64,000 nt of DNA from Cardiocondyla obscurior (Eukaryota > Arthropoda > Insecta > Hymenoptera > Formicidae): assembly GCF_019399895.1 (NCBI RefSeq), contig NC_091866.1, forward strand, positions 3,331,501-3,395,500, given 5' to 3'. The notes below the pieces were generated by a model. It was not told where the DNA came from. It did not search any database and saw only the letters and a list, made by a program, of their open reading frames with translations. Positions 35,030 to 48,954 of this stretch are shown one piece after another. Position 1 is the stretch's first letter, and every line of letters begins with the position of its first letter. The position numbers were made by a program, and so were the translations under genes.

Positions 35030-37006
35030 GGGGTCATGGCCTTGCCCGTGGCTCATCGTGAGGACCTCAGCGGGATACCCGTGCTTTCCTCCGTATTAAT
35101 AACGCGGTCGAGCCACCGCCGGCTATACATTAAGGAAAATAATCATCGTAATCGTGCGTAATACGTTTGCCGCCTGGCGATTCCGCGTGTATTTATCCCG
35201 GTAAGAGAGACAAGCTTTCGACGCGGAATGGGACACCACTCGCGTTATTGAAACATTAACCCTTTCGAAGCAGGCTTCGCCAATTACGGATACAACCTTT
35301 CCTTACTCGTACGCAGTACGTTAGCGTGTAATTTCGGAGTTCATCAATACCGTTGTTCTGGTCTGTACCTTCTCCCGAGGCTTGTTCTGAATTATCGGAA
35401 TCATGCGTCACGATCCGTAAATCTGAAACAAAATAATGAACAAGGAAAAATTTAGAGAAGTGTTAGAGTGGAATAATATTTAAAGAGTGTTGTTACTATT
35501 TTTTTTTATTTTATCATGCAATTGGAATGATCTAAATGCTTGCTACGTTAATCATTTAATATCTAAAATATTTTGTATACACGCATATATTTCTATTTTT
35601 ATCATTAATCTACGTTCCCACAGATTATTTCTATAAATTTTTCTTGTTCTCGATACAATTGCGATGAGAATCTTTAATTTTTTTTTCCGCGTACTACATT
35701 AAAATAAAATTAAGAAAAAGGAGCTCAAATCCGATGATAGGCGATAATGTAAGATCGTAAAGAAAGAAAAGGACTTAATGGTAATAGTTTCATAATTACG
35801 CTTATGATACTTAGTTTATTAACAAAGGTCGGTATTATCATACTGGCGGTTACTCGAGCAATTTGCCTATGTAACTGAATCATTTAATGGAGTTACGAAC
35901 TTTCTTCATCCCCTACGTCGGAACTTAGACATAAATATCGAGGAAACTTTTGCTGGAACTAAAGGGCGTAAACGGCTCCCGCGGAAGTTGCAATCTAATA
36001 GTCTAATAATCTACTTATTACTCGTGGTAATAAACTAATATCGGTGTCCACCAAGTTACGTATATCCCCCCGCGGCTTAGAAGCTGTTAGATTCTTTGGG
36101 ATTGGATCGAATCCGATATATTTATTCCGTAGCTCGGAGCCACATAATTGCAAAATCGCAATCTTCTATTTCTATACGAGGCTAAATAAAGATTTGTTAT
36201 TATTCTTGTACTTATTTAATTACAGACCAATTAATTTTTACTTATCGCGAAATAAATTTATTTAATTTCGTATAAATAATAATTTTTAACAGATATATGC
36301 GTACATTTAATTATTAGGAAAGCAGTTTAAAAATAATACGACTTTTTTTTGTTCATCGCGTCTGTAATTCTTTGAAGAAATTTTAGAATAACGTTTTGTA
36401 AAATTATTTATTGTTCCGTTAACATAGCAGAATATTTTTTTTTTACTTTTCTGGGAGTCTATTTGCTTTCTGTACCGGAAATACCTGTGTAATTCGCACT
36501 TGAACGGCCAGGGCGAATGTTTGATATAAGCCTCTCGGCCGAGCGAAGTTAATCTTGACGGCCCCCTCGAGCAACGTTCACAAGCATGCTCGCGGTCCCC
36601 GATGTATGTGTAAATGTGGTTTGTGTCTTTCGAAAACAGTGTTGGGGAAAATGGTCGAATAAACTCTTGAATAAGCCACACCGTTGTACCTTCGAGAGTT
36701 ACCGATATACGTACATTTCTCTATTTTTCGCGATTCGGTCTATTGTAATCAGGGCAATTAAAAATTTTAATTATTCACTTAAGTACATTTAATTACACAG
36801 ACAGAGAGAGTCTTAGTGAGAGTCGGCAAATTTTTAATTACAAGAATATCTTTTTTTTTTTTTACAATTTTTAAAACTTACTTTTTTTTCCTTTAAATTA
36901 ATAATTAAATCGAAATAAGGAGATCGGATTAGGGATTCCGTATAAAAGCTGCATTTTCAAGGAATTACCTTAGGTTTAATAAACGGAAAGAGATAAATTG
37001 AAACGC
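35030..37006. other. Noncoding stretch, no gene recognised
   Basis: Mostly AT-rich with T-runs at about 36427, 36852 and 36882. A 124-codon minus frame (36307-36681) is Lys/Arg/Ser-rich and unrecognised. Confidence 0.5.
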
Positions 37007-37026
37007 GGGGAACGGGGGGGAGGGGG
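37007..37026 (+). other. G-quadruplex motif
   Basis: G4, G7 and G5 runs with short spacers. The G7 run can supply two tracts, giving a plausible four-tract quadruplex. Confidence 0.65.
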
Positions 37027-40000
37027 ATGAAGGCCGGAAAGGTGAGAAAGGCGAGGAGAAAGGCGCGCACGGCCGAATAACTCTTGGCAGAACGGAAAAA
37101 GGACCGACGGGAACCGGAGCCGGCAGTTTATGCAGCCATTACCACAGGTGAACGCCGCGAGCGATACGTTGCGTTACGCTGATTTAAAAGCGCTCTTAGA
37201 TTCGGTGTGCCCACCTTCGTTCTTCCTTCCTCGGTTGTAAAGGCGGCCTCTTCTGCTTCACACTCGCTCTTCTATGCTATGTAAAGCGTGCATTTATTTT
37301 CCCTCTCGCGACGCGAGAAATATTGCGGCCAATTTTTTTCACACATTTTTAAAATACTTCTTTTTCGCGTCGGACTAGGAAAAATAGTTTCGTATATATT
37401 ATTGACGATAAAGGGATAGTTGCGAGAGAGTGACAATTTTAGAAATATAAAAAAAAAAAATAAGAGAAAGGGAAAGGAATTTGTATTTTTATTCCTCGTC
37501 GATCGGAAGGCAAGGTATTGGAAAAAAATAAATAAATAGCACATCTAAAAATAAACTTTAAAATCTATGTTCGAGATAAACGTTTGATATTACGGCGATT
37601 AGTCGCGTACTTCCCTACTTTGTTTTTTTTTTCTTTTTTCGGGATCGTGTTCCCTATCTTCAGGATCGTGAGAGATACCGTTCGCGAAACTATATTTCCC
37701 CCTTTCACCTGTCTATCCTCGGTGAATCCCTAATTGACTGCGGTCAAATCCTGAGCCGAGAGATACCGATCTCGGCCAATTCGATCGACTGAACCCTCGC
37801 TCGCGGATTACGTAGAGACGCGGGGACGCAGGTGGGAACAACGCTAGCGGGAGGGAGATGGATGGAGATGAAGGTAGAGCGGCCCGTCTCCTCGCCTAGG
37901 AGATGGATAACCGACGTCTTCGGGATATCGAGCTCTCCCGGCCTTCATAGCTCTCGAGAATCGCACTCTAAACTCTGCGTCTCGTTTATCCACTTCACTC
38001 TCCTATCGTATCGCGATGTTACTCCCCGGAACAGAGCGAAAATAATTAATCTACTGGGAAAGCGAAACGTGCAATATATACATTTGCAAATTTACAATAC
38101 TTCTTAATATTAATATCGTAAATTAATTTCGTTCCGCAATTAATAATAAAAAAGAATTTTTTCAAAGTTTCACGGGAATGAAAGGATATCCGCTCGGGTG
38201 ATTTATCGCCCGTTGGCCGTTTCGATTTTTAACCTTCACATTTTCACGTCCCCCTCCGCCTCCCCCCTCCTCGTGTTTTATTGTTACATTACGGATGTAA
38301 AGCTTGCATTAACGCTCGCCATTTTCGCTGCGCTATTCGAAATACCGGCTCTACCCTCGGTTTCGTTAAAATATCGTGCTTCTTTACGCTACTCGCGAGC
38401 GGTGTAAACGCGGCCCAAAGCACCCAGCAGCCGGCTTTATGATGAGCCGCCGACTCCGCAGTTTTGAAAAATCGCCCGCCAAATGGCACTGCCTTTTGTT
38501 TAAAACCTGGACCTTCGTCATGCCGGCACAATGGCCGCTGGATTTGCCACGAGCACTGCCGTTTTAAGCCCCCGCCGGTTGTTTCTTCGCTGGTGAAACC
38601 GGCTGATATTGTTAAGCATTACGGTCATTTCGCCGAAGCTACCGTGAAAAAGCCAGAGAAAAATTCGCACAATGGGTGGAGGGAGTTGAAACTTCGCGCG
38701 ATCTTCTCTTTTTCATAATTTTTCGTTCACCTTGTCTTAAAAATTCAACGTATTCCTTGCCAAGAGTTCGCTTGAAAATATAAAGTAGCGAAACATACAT
38801 ATATATATTTTTTTTATTAATGATATCAGCCATTAATGACTGACTAGAAATATTTTACTGCCGTATCTGGAGACGTTGCGGCCGTATCCAACCAGCAAAA
38901 TTATTTATTATTCTGTCAATTTTATTTATATTCACCTGCGCGCCCGTAAATTCTTTACCGATAACCGAGGATGCTTGCGCGCCTTATCTTTCGCGACTAG
39001 ACTTCCGTGGTTCTTCATTCGCGAGCGATCCTCGGAATTTCCGGTCCGACAGATTCGCTATATTCACGTGGTGTGCCATACAAATGAGCTTTATTGCGTT
39101 TTATTACATCTACGAGAGGTCGAATACGTGGAATATAAGCAAAAATATCAATTTTTCTCGAACTCAATTTAAAGGCTCCGGCTTCTTTTTCTCTCCTTTT
39201 ACCTCTGTCCTTTTCTATTCCACTTCCTACGGCTCCTCTCCTCGCTAGCTCGCTCGCAGTATCCTCTGCTATTTGTATTCGTGCCCACTGTACTTGTATC
39301 TAATATAAGAGAACATATTGGATTCCGGGTACGGCGATGTCGTCCAATACCTGTTCTTTATTGGATGTAAGTGCAACGAGCGTAAATAATCTCTTGTGCT
39401 CATTTTATTACTCCGCCTACGATACTGCTTTTACTACGTATTGTTTGTATACGCTTTTATAAGTTGAACAAGACCCCACGTTCACTGGGACAAGTCTCGC
39501 CTACTTAATTGGATTTTATTCTTTGCACGGTATACACGCGTTTTGTTTATTAACTCATTTTCGTGACAAAATTGCGTCCATTTCGAAATTAGTATATTAT
39601 TAAAAAAAAAAAAAATATAATTATATTATTCGCGGTGTGTGTTAAATTAATAACTTCTCTCCGCGTGAAACAGAGAATAAGATAGCGAGTTTCCGGAAAC
39701 TGTAAGGTAAAGTAATTTTTTTTTCATTGTTCAGGATTCGTAGGGAATATTTAATATTGGAGATCATGTTTGTACGAGCTAAGCGGTTTCTTGCGCCTTT
39801 AATTCTTCGCTTCGTATCCTCCTCGTCGTTTAATCATTGTTAATCCTTCGGGCTTCTTTTCTCTCTTCCTCTCGTTTTTTCCTCCTGCTCCTTTTTTTTT
39901 TCCTTCAGTCGCGATATTGATAGTCAGTCGAGTATGTACGTTAGATCGTATGAAATTCCGCGCCGCTCCGTTTCCGCAGTAATAGAGTATTTCTATACGG

Positions 40001-40913
40001 CGGAATTTAATTCGGGCCTTGGAGGCGTTCGGCTGAATGGGCGAACCGGCGTCTCGGTAGCGTCTCGCGGATGAAAAGTTCGCTACGCCATCATAAATTC
40101 GGTTGTGAGGAACGTCGCGTTCATCCGAACAATGGAGGTCGCGAGCCCCGGAAAATCAGCGCGGGCGAAATTTGCGCTTGCGCATAACGGAATGGGTAGA
40201 ATAGATTAAAAAAAGAAAAGATAAAAGGAAAAAAGAAGAAGGTACCCGTCGCCTGTCATTCACCCCGCGAATAATCGCGTCACGAGCAATCTCAGGCTGG
40301 TTACGCTTTCGAGCTGCAATATCGATAATATTAATCATATTTTTCGGAGCTGCTTGACGCTTGAAATTAACGCAAACTAGAATGATCAAAACTTGAGGAA
40401 CGTATATTAGAAATTATAATTGTAATTCAAGTTGGTAATTTGGTTGGCTGAAACCGACGGACGGGACCGATTTACGAATTACCAACTATTACACGGCGAC
40501 ACGGTCGTTTCCGTCGGGAGTTGCAAATAAGTCGGCGGGAGCGAACCGTAACGAAAAATAGAGTCATATTTCTGGAGACAGCTGCGCTGGCGCGCACCGT
40601 CTTCGCGGAGATTCTAATAAGAACCGCATAAAGCTTAGAAATTAATGTCTTCCACCTGTCTCGCTCCTTTTTCGGGGCGGGTTGTCGTCGCCGCGGCACC
40701 CGATGAAGTCCCTTGCACCTTCCGCCGTTCTTTTTATCCCTTCGGAATGGGTTCTAGACCGACGTAATCGGTCATTGATTTGTGGTGAGAAAGAATAACG
40801 CGCTGGGCGAGCCCCCTCTTTTATGGCATTAAATTCAGTCGACCACTTTCTTTTCACGAATGTTGATTCTTTTTTTTTTTTTTTTTCACTTTGATCGCGT
40901 TTTCTATTTGCAG
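37027..40913. other. Noncoding stretch, no gene recognised
   Basis: CpG-rich parts at 37.65-38.05 and 38.2-38.7 kb; A/T-rich elsewhere. Overlapping frames in several phases at 38.2-38.7 kb suggest composition rather than coding. Confidence 0.5.
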
Positions 40914-40980
40914 TATGATTAATAACTGGAAATTCCGCGAATTTTTTATGCAAATGATTAATTTAATTCCCCCGAGCTAT
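40914..40980 (+). other. Possible short exon with strong acceptor
   Basis: A T17-containing pyrimidine region and gttttctatttgcag form a very good acceptor. The next 67 nt are open (peptide starts MINNWKFREFFMQM) up to gctat|gtaaga, a donor with non-consensus T at -1. The frame also stays open past the donor, to a stop at 41115. No family is recognised. Confidence 0.18.
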
Positions 40981-43900
40981 GTAAGAGTTAACTATTATCT
41001 TTATGATAAACGTCACCATAAAGGGAGCTGTGATCCACGAAGCAATTCCGCAGGCTTTCGCTTTGCGCTTTGTCTTCTTTCCCAACTTGTTATCTATAAC
41101 AAGGTAGACTCATAAAGGCAAAGCGCAAAATGCAAGATGGAAAGCTGCAAAGTAGCTCCGCAAAATAATTCACAACTTGGCGCGGTCGCCACCTCGAGTG
41201 CAACGTGCGTTAATTTTGAATTGTTATCTTCTCGCGTCTAAATTTCGGACAACGGCACGTAACATTTTCCTAATTTATTATTAAAATTGCGGGGACAAAG
41301 TGGCAAAGATGAAAATTACAAGCAACCATAGAAACGAAATAATCAAGATACGAGAGAAAAAAAAAAATAAGATCGAGATGTACAAATCTAGCTTGGAAAA
41401 TATAGAGGCGAGATATTAAGGTCTCTTAAAGCTAATCTATTTTTTTTTGCGTGTCTTTTTTTTTTTACTAAATTTACAATTATTTTGTGAAAATTCATTT
41501 TAACGAGCATCTTTCTATCTATCTTCCTGTTCGGAGCCGAATGTGTGTTAGCTGAACGCATTGATGTATAGGATTATGTGATATACGTAGCGATGCTAGT
41601 AAATATAGGTCAAGGAAAAAAGAAGAGATACTGATATGATCAATAAAAAAAATGTACGAGCGGTAGTACGCTTTTTTAAGGGCACTAAACCTTGTCAGTG
41701 GTCCTTACTACTTATTGCTCGGACTGCGCGCTTTATGACAGCTTTTCGTGCATCCCGAAAGGACTTCTCGATTTCGTGGCACCGTTAGGTCAGTAGGTTA
41801 TACGTTAAAATATTCTTGGTGCATCATCTCTCTGACCCCGATCTAACACAATTTATCTTTGAACTTTATCGAAAAATCCACGAGCTCGGTTTAATTTGTT
41901 TTAACGATTTTTAATAACATACCCTCGATATCCGTATTGCTTTATATATTAGTTTGTATTGTATCGTAAAACGTATTAGTAACTTTTATATTTTACATCT
42001 TTATAAATGAGGGAATTGTACAAGTAACCTGAAACAAGTAAAACTCTTGTCATTTTATTATTTTATTTATTATTATTTATCGCGTAAAAAATATTAATCA
42101 TATCGTTGACTGTAAAATGGATTAGTTTTGTTCGGATAGCGACGGGAAATATTTCTGTAAACATTTGCGCAAGGAAGATAGAACGGCCCTCTCTTGCTGT
42201 ATTCGTTCCATTTGAAATCGTCGAACGGGTCCGTGTCAATCAGAAGTGTTTAAAAAAGAGAAACGAACGTCTCCATTTGAACGGCATTTAAATGTAATGG
42301 GCGCGATGCGTCAAACGGGCCGACAGCTTAAGAGCAGATCAGACTCAGATTTATGACACCGCGATGCGAAATGAACGATAAATTTTAATTCGCTCGCGAG
42401 AGAGCGCCCCGCTGGAATCGCCGTGCGAATCCGGATCAATTGCAGTTGCCGTTGCAACAGTGAATAAACGCGAAACGCTGTGGAATAATTTAAGACGCCG
42501 ACGTAAATAAAGTTCATCGGAAAATTTCGCGCGCGATTTATCGTTATTCGTGATGTATACCGCTCGAGTTAGCGCTGATTTATGGTTTCGTATTTCAATA
42601 AATAGATATGCGACGATAAATCAATATTTTATTGGGGGGAGGAGATCCGGTCGAGGGGGGAAAGAAAAAGGGGACGGGCGGAGAAAGTATAACCGGTCCG
42701 TTCCGGTGAAATTAAATCACATTACTTAGAAATTATCGGTTTAATTACCAGATTATGTGAAATAATTTAGGGGGTTATCGCAAGAGTTAATTATAATTTT
42801 CTACGGCTCGCGCCGAGAGCTTTATTACAAAACGCACCGCAACGCGCAATATTTAGCAATATTTAACAGATCTAATGAAATCGCAAAATTACAAATTGCA
42901 GAAATACTACATTTCCGCGAAATTATCTGCATATCTTTTTCCGATGTTTTTATGAAAATTAGTCTCCGCGTCGGCGAGCGTGCATCAAATTCAATTATGT
43001 CGATAAATCCGGCGCATTCCCGACATAATTAGCCGTGCCAAAGTTCTTGTAGTAATTACGGGCAAATGCACCACGCCGCGCCGGTTGTTACATTAACCCC
43101 GGTGGCACATCGACTCGGTACACGAGGAAACACACGTAATATCGTGCAGTCGTATCGTAATACCGCGACGAGATATCGATCGTCAACCATCCACGCGAAC
43201 GAACGAACGAGCGAGCAATCGTGATGCGCTGCGAATTTTCTCTGAAATCCGCATCGCGCAGGATTTCATCGCAGAAGTGCCCCGATATTGTTTGGGATTG
43301 CGTGGTCAAATTTAATTACCAGTTTCGTAAATTCGCGCGCCTATCCACCGGCCAATTAATCGGATTTATGGCGAACGCCCGGGACCTGAAGGTTTTCGAC
43401 GGGGTTTACCCTTGTTTCGGCGTGTACTGCTCTTTTTTTTCCCGGGAATACGAGACCCTCCATTCTCTTGAATATTTTGGAACAGCACATCTTCAATCTC
43501 CGTCCTCGCGAAAGAGCTTTACAGAGAGCTCTCGACTTCATTCACAACTTCCGTCTTTGAGTTTTTCCGAGATATTCTTTCTGCTGTTTTATTTTCGTCC
43601 CGTCGTATAGTCGTGACGTACGAATCCTGACTTTTTTTTTTTTTTTTTTAATAACGTTACGTGCATCTTTGCTTCGGCTTAATGTAAGTAGACTTTAGCT
43701 AGGAGCATTGCGCTAATTTCAAATTGATTCAAAGTTGCTTCTGTGTTGCGTGGAGTTAAATGGCCTCCTGAGTGGACAGTAAAGCTTGGGTGTCGAGTTA
43801 GGTACTACGCGAGCTTTTACGTCACACACGGGGCACGCCGAACGGTGCACGCAATTGATATCGCGAAATGTGTTCTCTCCACTTTGGAGAAAGTCCTTTT

Positions 43901-46831
43901 ATGATTAGTACACTGAGAGTTAGAATTCAAGAAACATTCTTGGAAAATAATACCGCATCTACCCTAGAAATCTCGCGCCGACCTCGGCGGCACGTTACGA
44001 CTTGCACATCACATTCTTAACTTCAGAAAAGCAACCTGAGGCAACATTCCGTGAGCGTTGCGCTTAGCATTAATTGTAAGGACATTAATTTTTTCAAAAA
44101 GAGCCAAGGCTGCGCGGAGCTTCCATTTTTAAAAATAATTTTTAATTATTATCGCGGGTCGGCTAGACATTTTCCACGTCCTCATTATTTGAACCGAGAG
44201 GCGCTACGAAGAGGCGAAGTATTAATTTTGTCCCGGGCGCATTGCAATCGTTCTAAGGAAAATTCACGGCGAAACGACGTCGTTCGCGGTGGAAATAGTT
44301 GTTTTCGTTAATAGATTATACGGGAAGACGATGTATTAATGCCGATCCACGTCAGTAAATCCTCGGCGTTAACGCGACGTAACCTTAATAGCCCTTCCCT
44401 CGGGCTAGACCCTCGGTACTTCCTGCGCTTTCGATGCTCGTTTACGACCTTTCTCGTTGTTTTATCTGCAGAAAGTTAAAAGAGTAACGAGATGCATCGC
44501 ATATTAATTAATAATTAATTTATCAATCTCGTTTTCCCTTTTTTCATTAATACAAATTTTGTTTATTTTTATCGCTCGAAAGAATCGACCGTACCGTGCT
44601 GTTAAAATTTTTCCACAACAAAATTTAATCTTTGTATTAATAAATGCAGAACCGGGATTTTATTATTATATTTTTGTATTAATGTAGATAAAAAAATATC
44701 TGTATTTTTTTTTTTTTATAAAATAATTTAAAGTTACGAATTTATTGCAATAGATGAAATAAGTAGCAACGACTCTAGAATTTTTTTTCTCTTTTCTACG
44801 TTATATCACGATGTACGATCGCTAGATTTAATGGATATGTCATATAGTGGTTGTCTTTCGACGGTGTCTTGTGCTGCATCCTTCTCCTCGGATTATTCTC
44901 GATACCCGTGGTTTTACAGCGCTGTAAAGCCTCTCGTACCTTGACATGCTTTATATCAATCTCACGATCATATTTCAAACGCGCGAACAAGACTCCTCAT
45001 GCCTGCTCATCGCGATATATGAACGCAAATACTTCTTTTGCAAGCTCGATTGCTAAATTCGTTTCACTTTTCAATTATTATATGTATAAATAATTTAATT
45101 AAAATAATTTAACTGCTGTTAAAAGTAAATATATTATTTCCATTTTTAATGATAATAATAAATAATTAACGTTGTAATAATTCTTTAAAATACTGTGTTT
45201 AAAAAAATATCTTTGAAAATATAAATAAAAAAGTAAAAAAGAAAAATTTATTTTAATTAATTTGAAATTTATTGAATTAATTACATTTTTATTATAACAT
45301 TAAAAATGTAGCGCAAGTCGATCCTCTCGCATTCGACCGAACTAGTCTCTCATTTTTAACTCACTTTGCGGTTTTTGCAATTGCGGAATTCAATATTGGA
45401 GATCTTTTGCCAACGTTCTTGACGCTGTTGCTTTCACGACGGTGTTGCGCGTCTATGGTTTTCGGTTCAGAACACGTTCGACCTCTGCACGTTCGTTGGT
45501 TCATAATTTCTGAAAAGTTCATAACTTTCACGAAGGCGGCAACGCGGTAAACGTCAGCACGCGAACTTCGCGTCGTTAATATAAGGTAGACGTGCGTTTA
45601 CGATCGCCACCGACTCATGCGCTCCGTTTCATCCGGCGGATGACGCTCAATCTCGTTGCAATTTTGCGGTATGACTTCATCCACTCTAAGATCTCCAGGA
45701 TCACGAGACTCAGGGGTTTGGTTTGCACTTTAATATATATTTTTTTAAGATATTTCTACATTCATCGCTTTTCATTAGACGACATAATTTAAGAATCGTA
45801 GTTTACGTTTGTAAAAATAATGCGCCACGTTTTTATAAATTAAAGTTATTCGCCTGTGGCACGCATAATTTTCTTTTACAAGCGGTATCTATTATTCTTT
45901 TGTTATTAAAAAGAATTTTAATAAACAATTTAATACAATTAAGCACGTAAGAAGATAATCGTACTTAGAAAATGCTCCGCATTCTTTTAATAACCTGGAT
46001 TGCGTTGTACTATTAGGGAGTCTTTACCGCCTTTTTACTTAACAAGACGCGTTCGTATGCGCGTTTACCTTTACTTGTTAATTTTCCACACGCTTTCAAG
46101 CTCCCGCGCGCATAGAATTTTAATGAGAAAATTTATTAAATGTTTGAATTTTATTATTAAATTTTTATATGTGTACGATTATGCCTCGGAATGTGTAATG
46201 TGAGAGGAAAACACGATGGATATCTTGGCAAAAATTTAACCGGGGGTTACTCTATCGTGGAAATTTTGTACGGAATGATACCGCTATAAATTCGCCTAAC
46301 CAGGTGATCGTTGACTTTTACTTTACGATTGCCATAATAAAAACGTCTCGAGGGAACTGTCGGTGGGCGTACTGGGTCTTTTTCTTTCTCTCTTTCTCTT
46401 TCTCTCTTTTTTTTTTTTTCTATGCGTCATGCTTTTCAGCGTGCTTTTATTGTCTTAACGCGTTTTTTTTTTTCGGATGCCATGCACACTGGTGTATGCA
46501 AAGCGCGTGTGATAAAAAGAAGCGAAATATTCGAACGGCAGCTGATGCTTGCAGTCGCGTAGACTAGGCGTTGTTTTACTGCGCATCCTAAGATCGGACG
46601 GAACGGTATTCTTTAATGTATTAACAGAAGCTATCGAGATAACATTAACATAATATTTAATCTTTTAAATGAATATTTTAATTAAAATCTAAAGCGTAAT
46701 ACTTATATCGACGTCGAGAGGAAGAGAGAAATTTTTTAAGTAACGAGCGTCGTGTTTATATATTCTACCCGCATAACTTTTGTCTTTGAACTTGGTAAAT
46801 TTAATTATTTTAACGACTTACTTTTTTCACA
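40981..46831. other. Noncoding stretch, no gene recognised
   Basis: CpG-rich parts at 42.3-42.5, 43.0-43.6 and 45.4-45.7 kb. A very AT-rich block lies at about 45.08-45.31 kb and a T18 run near 43632. A textbook acceptor (branch-like ttaac, T-run, cacag) ends at 46832, but only short frames follow it. Confidence 0.5.
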
Positions 46832-46832
46832 G

Positions 46833-48618
46833 CCGCAAGAAAATAATGTATAAAATAGAGGACCTTTGTTAAATGTGTGACAATTCCATTCGTGGCATAG
46901 ACAATATATTTATTTTATGAGAATAATCATGTGTTTAAATAAATATCTTTTTAGACAGTTGTGAGCTCAATGAACTTGATGCTAATCTTAATACGGTTTA
47001 TAGTCTGTATCTTACGTGTATATCTCTCACATTCTTTCTTGAATGTATATTTCATGTTCCATTCCCACGTATAAGAAATATTTAATAACTGCTATAATTA
47101 CGGCCGGCAAAAAATAGCGATTGCCTCTCCGCATGCGACGGACTCGGCACTTCTGTAACGATAACTACGTCTCCAGCTCCGTGACGAAAGACGTTATATA
47201 GCCTGGAAAATCTTCGTTCGCGACGGATCGTTCGCGGATAAAAATACGAATCTCGCAGCGACGATAGCAGCGGAGACGGGCGCCTAAGCTCGTAAAAAGC
47301 AACATCGTGCACTCGCGATTGCATATCTGCGCGCGACATTTCGCAACGTGTTACCGTATTTCATTACAAAATAACTCCCTGTTTTGCGTAGACAGTGATA
47401 ATCATAAAACCTAACAAGAAAATTGTTTTTCTCGAAAGTATAAACTACCCATCCGTCTTAGAAAAGAAAAGAAAAAAAAAAAAAAAGAATATCATTTACA
47501 AACTACGTTGCCCGAGTATATGTAATTATTTTTATTTCCGGAAAAAGAAAAAGAAGGAAAGTAGAAGAGAGAAGTATTATTATACAATATAGAAAATAGA
47601 TAAAATTGGAAATTCGCTGTTACGAATCGTCGACGAAACGATAGCCGCGCGAAATAAAGCCGCGTACATAGGCGCGTCCTCCGCCGTTTGGGAGGATTAG
47701 AACGTGCCGTTGCATTGTCGCCATGAATATCTCTCCCGATCTTTTTTTGCCGAGCTACGACTTCATAAACGTTCTCATAAATTTCCGTCGACTGCCACGT
47801 CTATGTATACCCTACCGTGCACGCCGCGCGTTCGGTATCGCCGCGCCCGTAAAATCCGCCGGGACTATTTTCCTGAGGGTGGTTATGCGTTATCCGGCAG
47901 ATTGTCTGCAACGGACGTAGGCAACGAATAAAAATGCATCGCCTACCGATATCGAAAAATCGTTAGGAGGAATAACCGCGGAGATATACGCGGGGTATAT
48001 CCCGGCGCGTGTAAGCGCACGCTCGCGCGCCCTCGATATGCTTTTCCGCCGTCGTTTCAATTATTCTTCGTTATTGTCCCGTTCCGCAAAACCATCGCCG
48101 CTTTACGAATTCATGGGAATAAACGCTGCTGAGATATACGAGCTTTGATAAACCGATCTAAGACACTTAGCGAATATCGTATGAAAATTATCGGAAGGCC
48201 CTCGATTTATCAATAATCATTTTTAACGAAAGGGATTTACAAACAAATGCGAACATCGGTATATGAAATTGAGTTGTAAAACAGTGCACTATTATACGGT
48301 GCATAATTAATATTTACGGCAATTAATTCCTTTCGTCAGTTTTGCGCTTGGCACTTTTGGTCCAGTGAAACAATAGCGATTCCCTTCCCTCTCGACCGCG
48401 ATATCGGTCCGTGACACGTCTTTCCTCCCTTCGCGTTAATAATAACGTCGACGTCGCTCACCCCCGACACTTCACGCCGGCTGTCACGTTAAATTCACCG
48501 TCAGCTTCGTCACGGCGTTAAACTCGTCGCGCGATTTAAGGATTCAGAACCGCCGGCCTCGAAAATCAGAAACCCTGCTCGGCGACGAATCGAGACGACT
48601 ACCGGCACGGCCCTTCGT
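46833..48618. other. Noncoding stretch, CpG-dense at 47.6-48.6 kb
   Basis: AT-rich to 47.1 kb, an A-run at 47469, then CpG-dense DNA. No gene is recognised. Confidence 0.5.
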
Positions 48619-48954
48619 TTACGCGTCCACCCCTGACGTTAATAGTCTCGCGGCGGATAAGCCGTTTTTGAAATGACGTTCGAACGGAATAATACATGGA
48701 GGGTCACTTTTAGTCTGATCCCCCCGACCGAGAAGGGGGGAGGGAGAGCCCTTTCCTTCGAGTTCTTTCCTTTTCGGCGAACTGAAGGACCCTTCACCGG
48801 GTCGGCTTCCACCCTCGAAGTGCGCGAGACACTCCGCTTTTACGGCAAACCCGGGTGTTTTCGGCAACTCTCTCGTGTAGTTGTATCGCATGGACGTACG
48901 GCATAGGTTAACATACAAAGAAACACTTGCCTTGATATAAACGCGAACGGGCAT
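48619..48954 (-). other. Unverified 111-codon ATG open frame
   Basis: This minus-strand ATG frame has balanced composition (begins MPVRVYIKASVSLYV). It contains a Pro/Gly/Ser/Lys-rich central part that coincides with a G/C-run hairpin (cccccc/gggggg near 48720-48740). No domain, signal peptide or family is recognised. A 77-codon plus-strand frame overlaps it. Confidence 0.13.
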
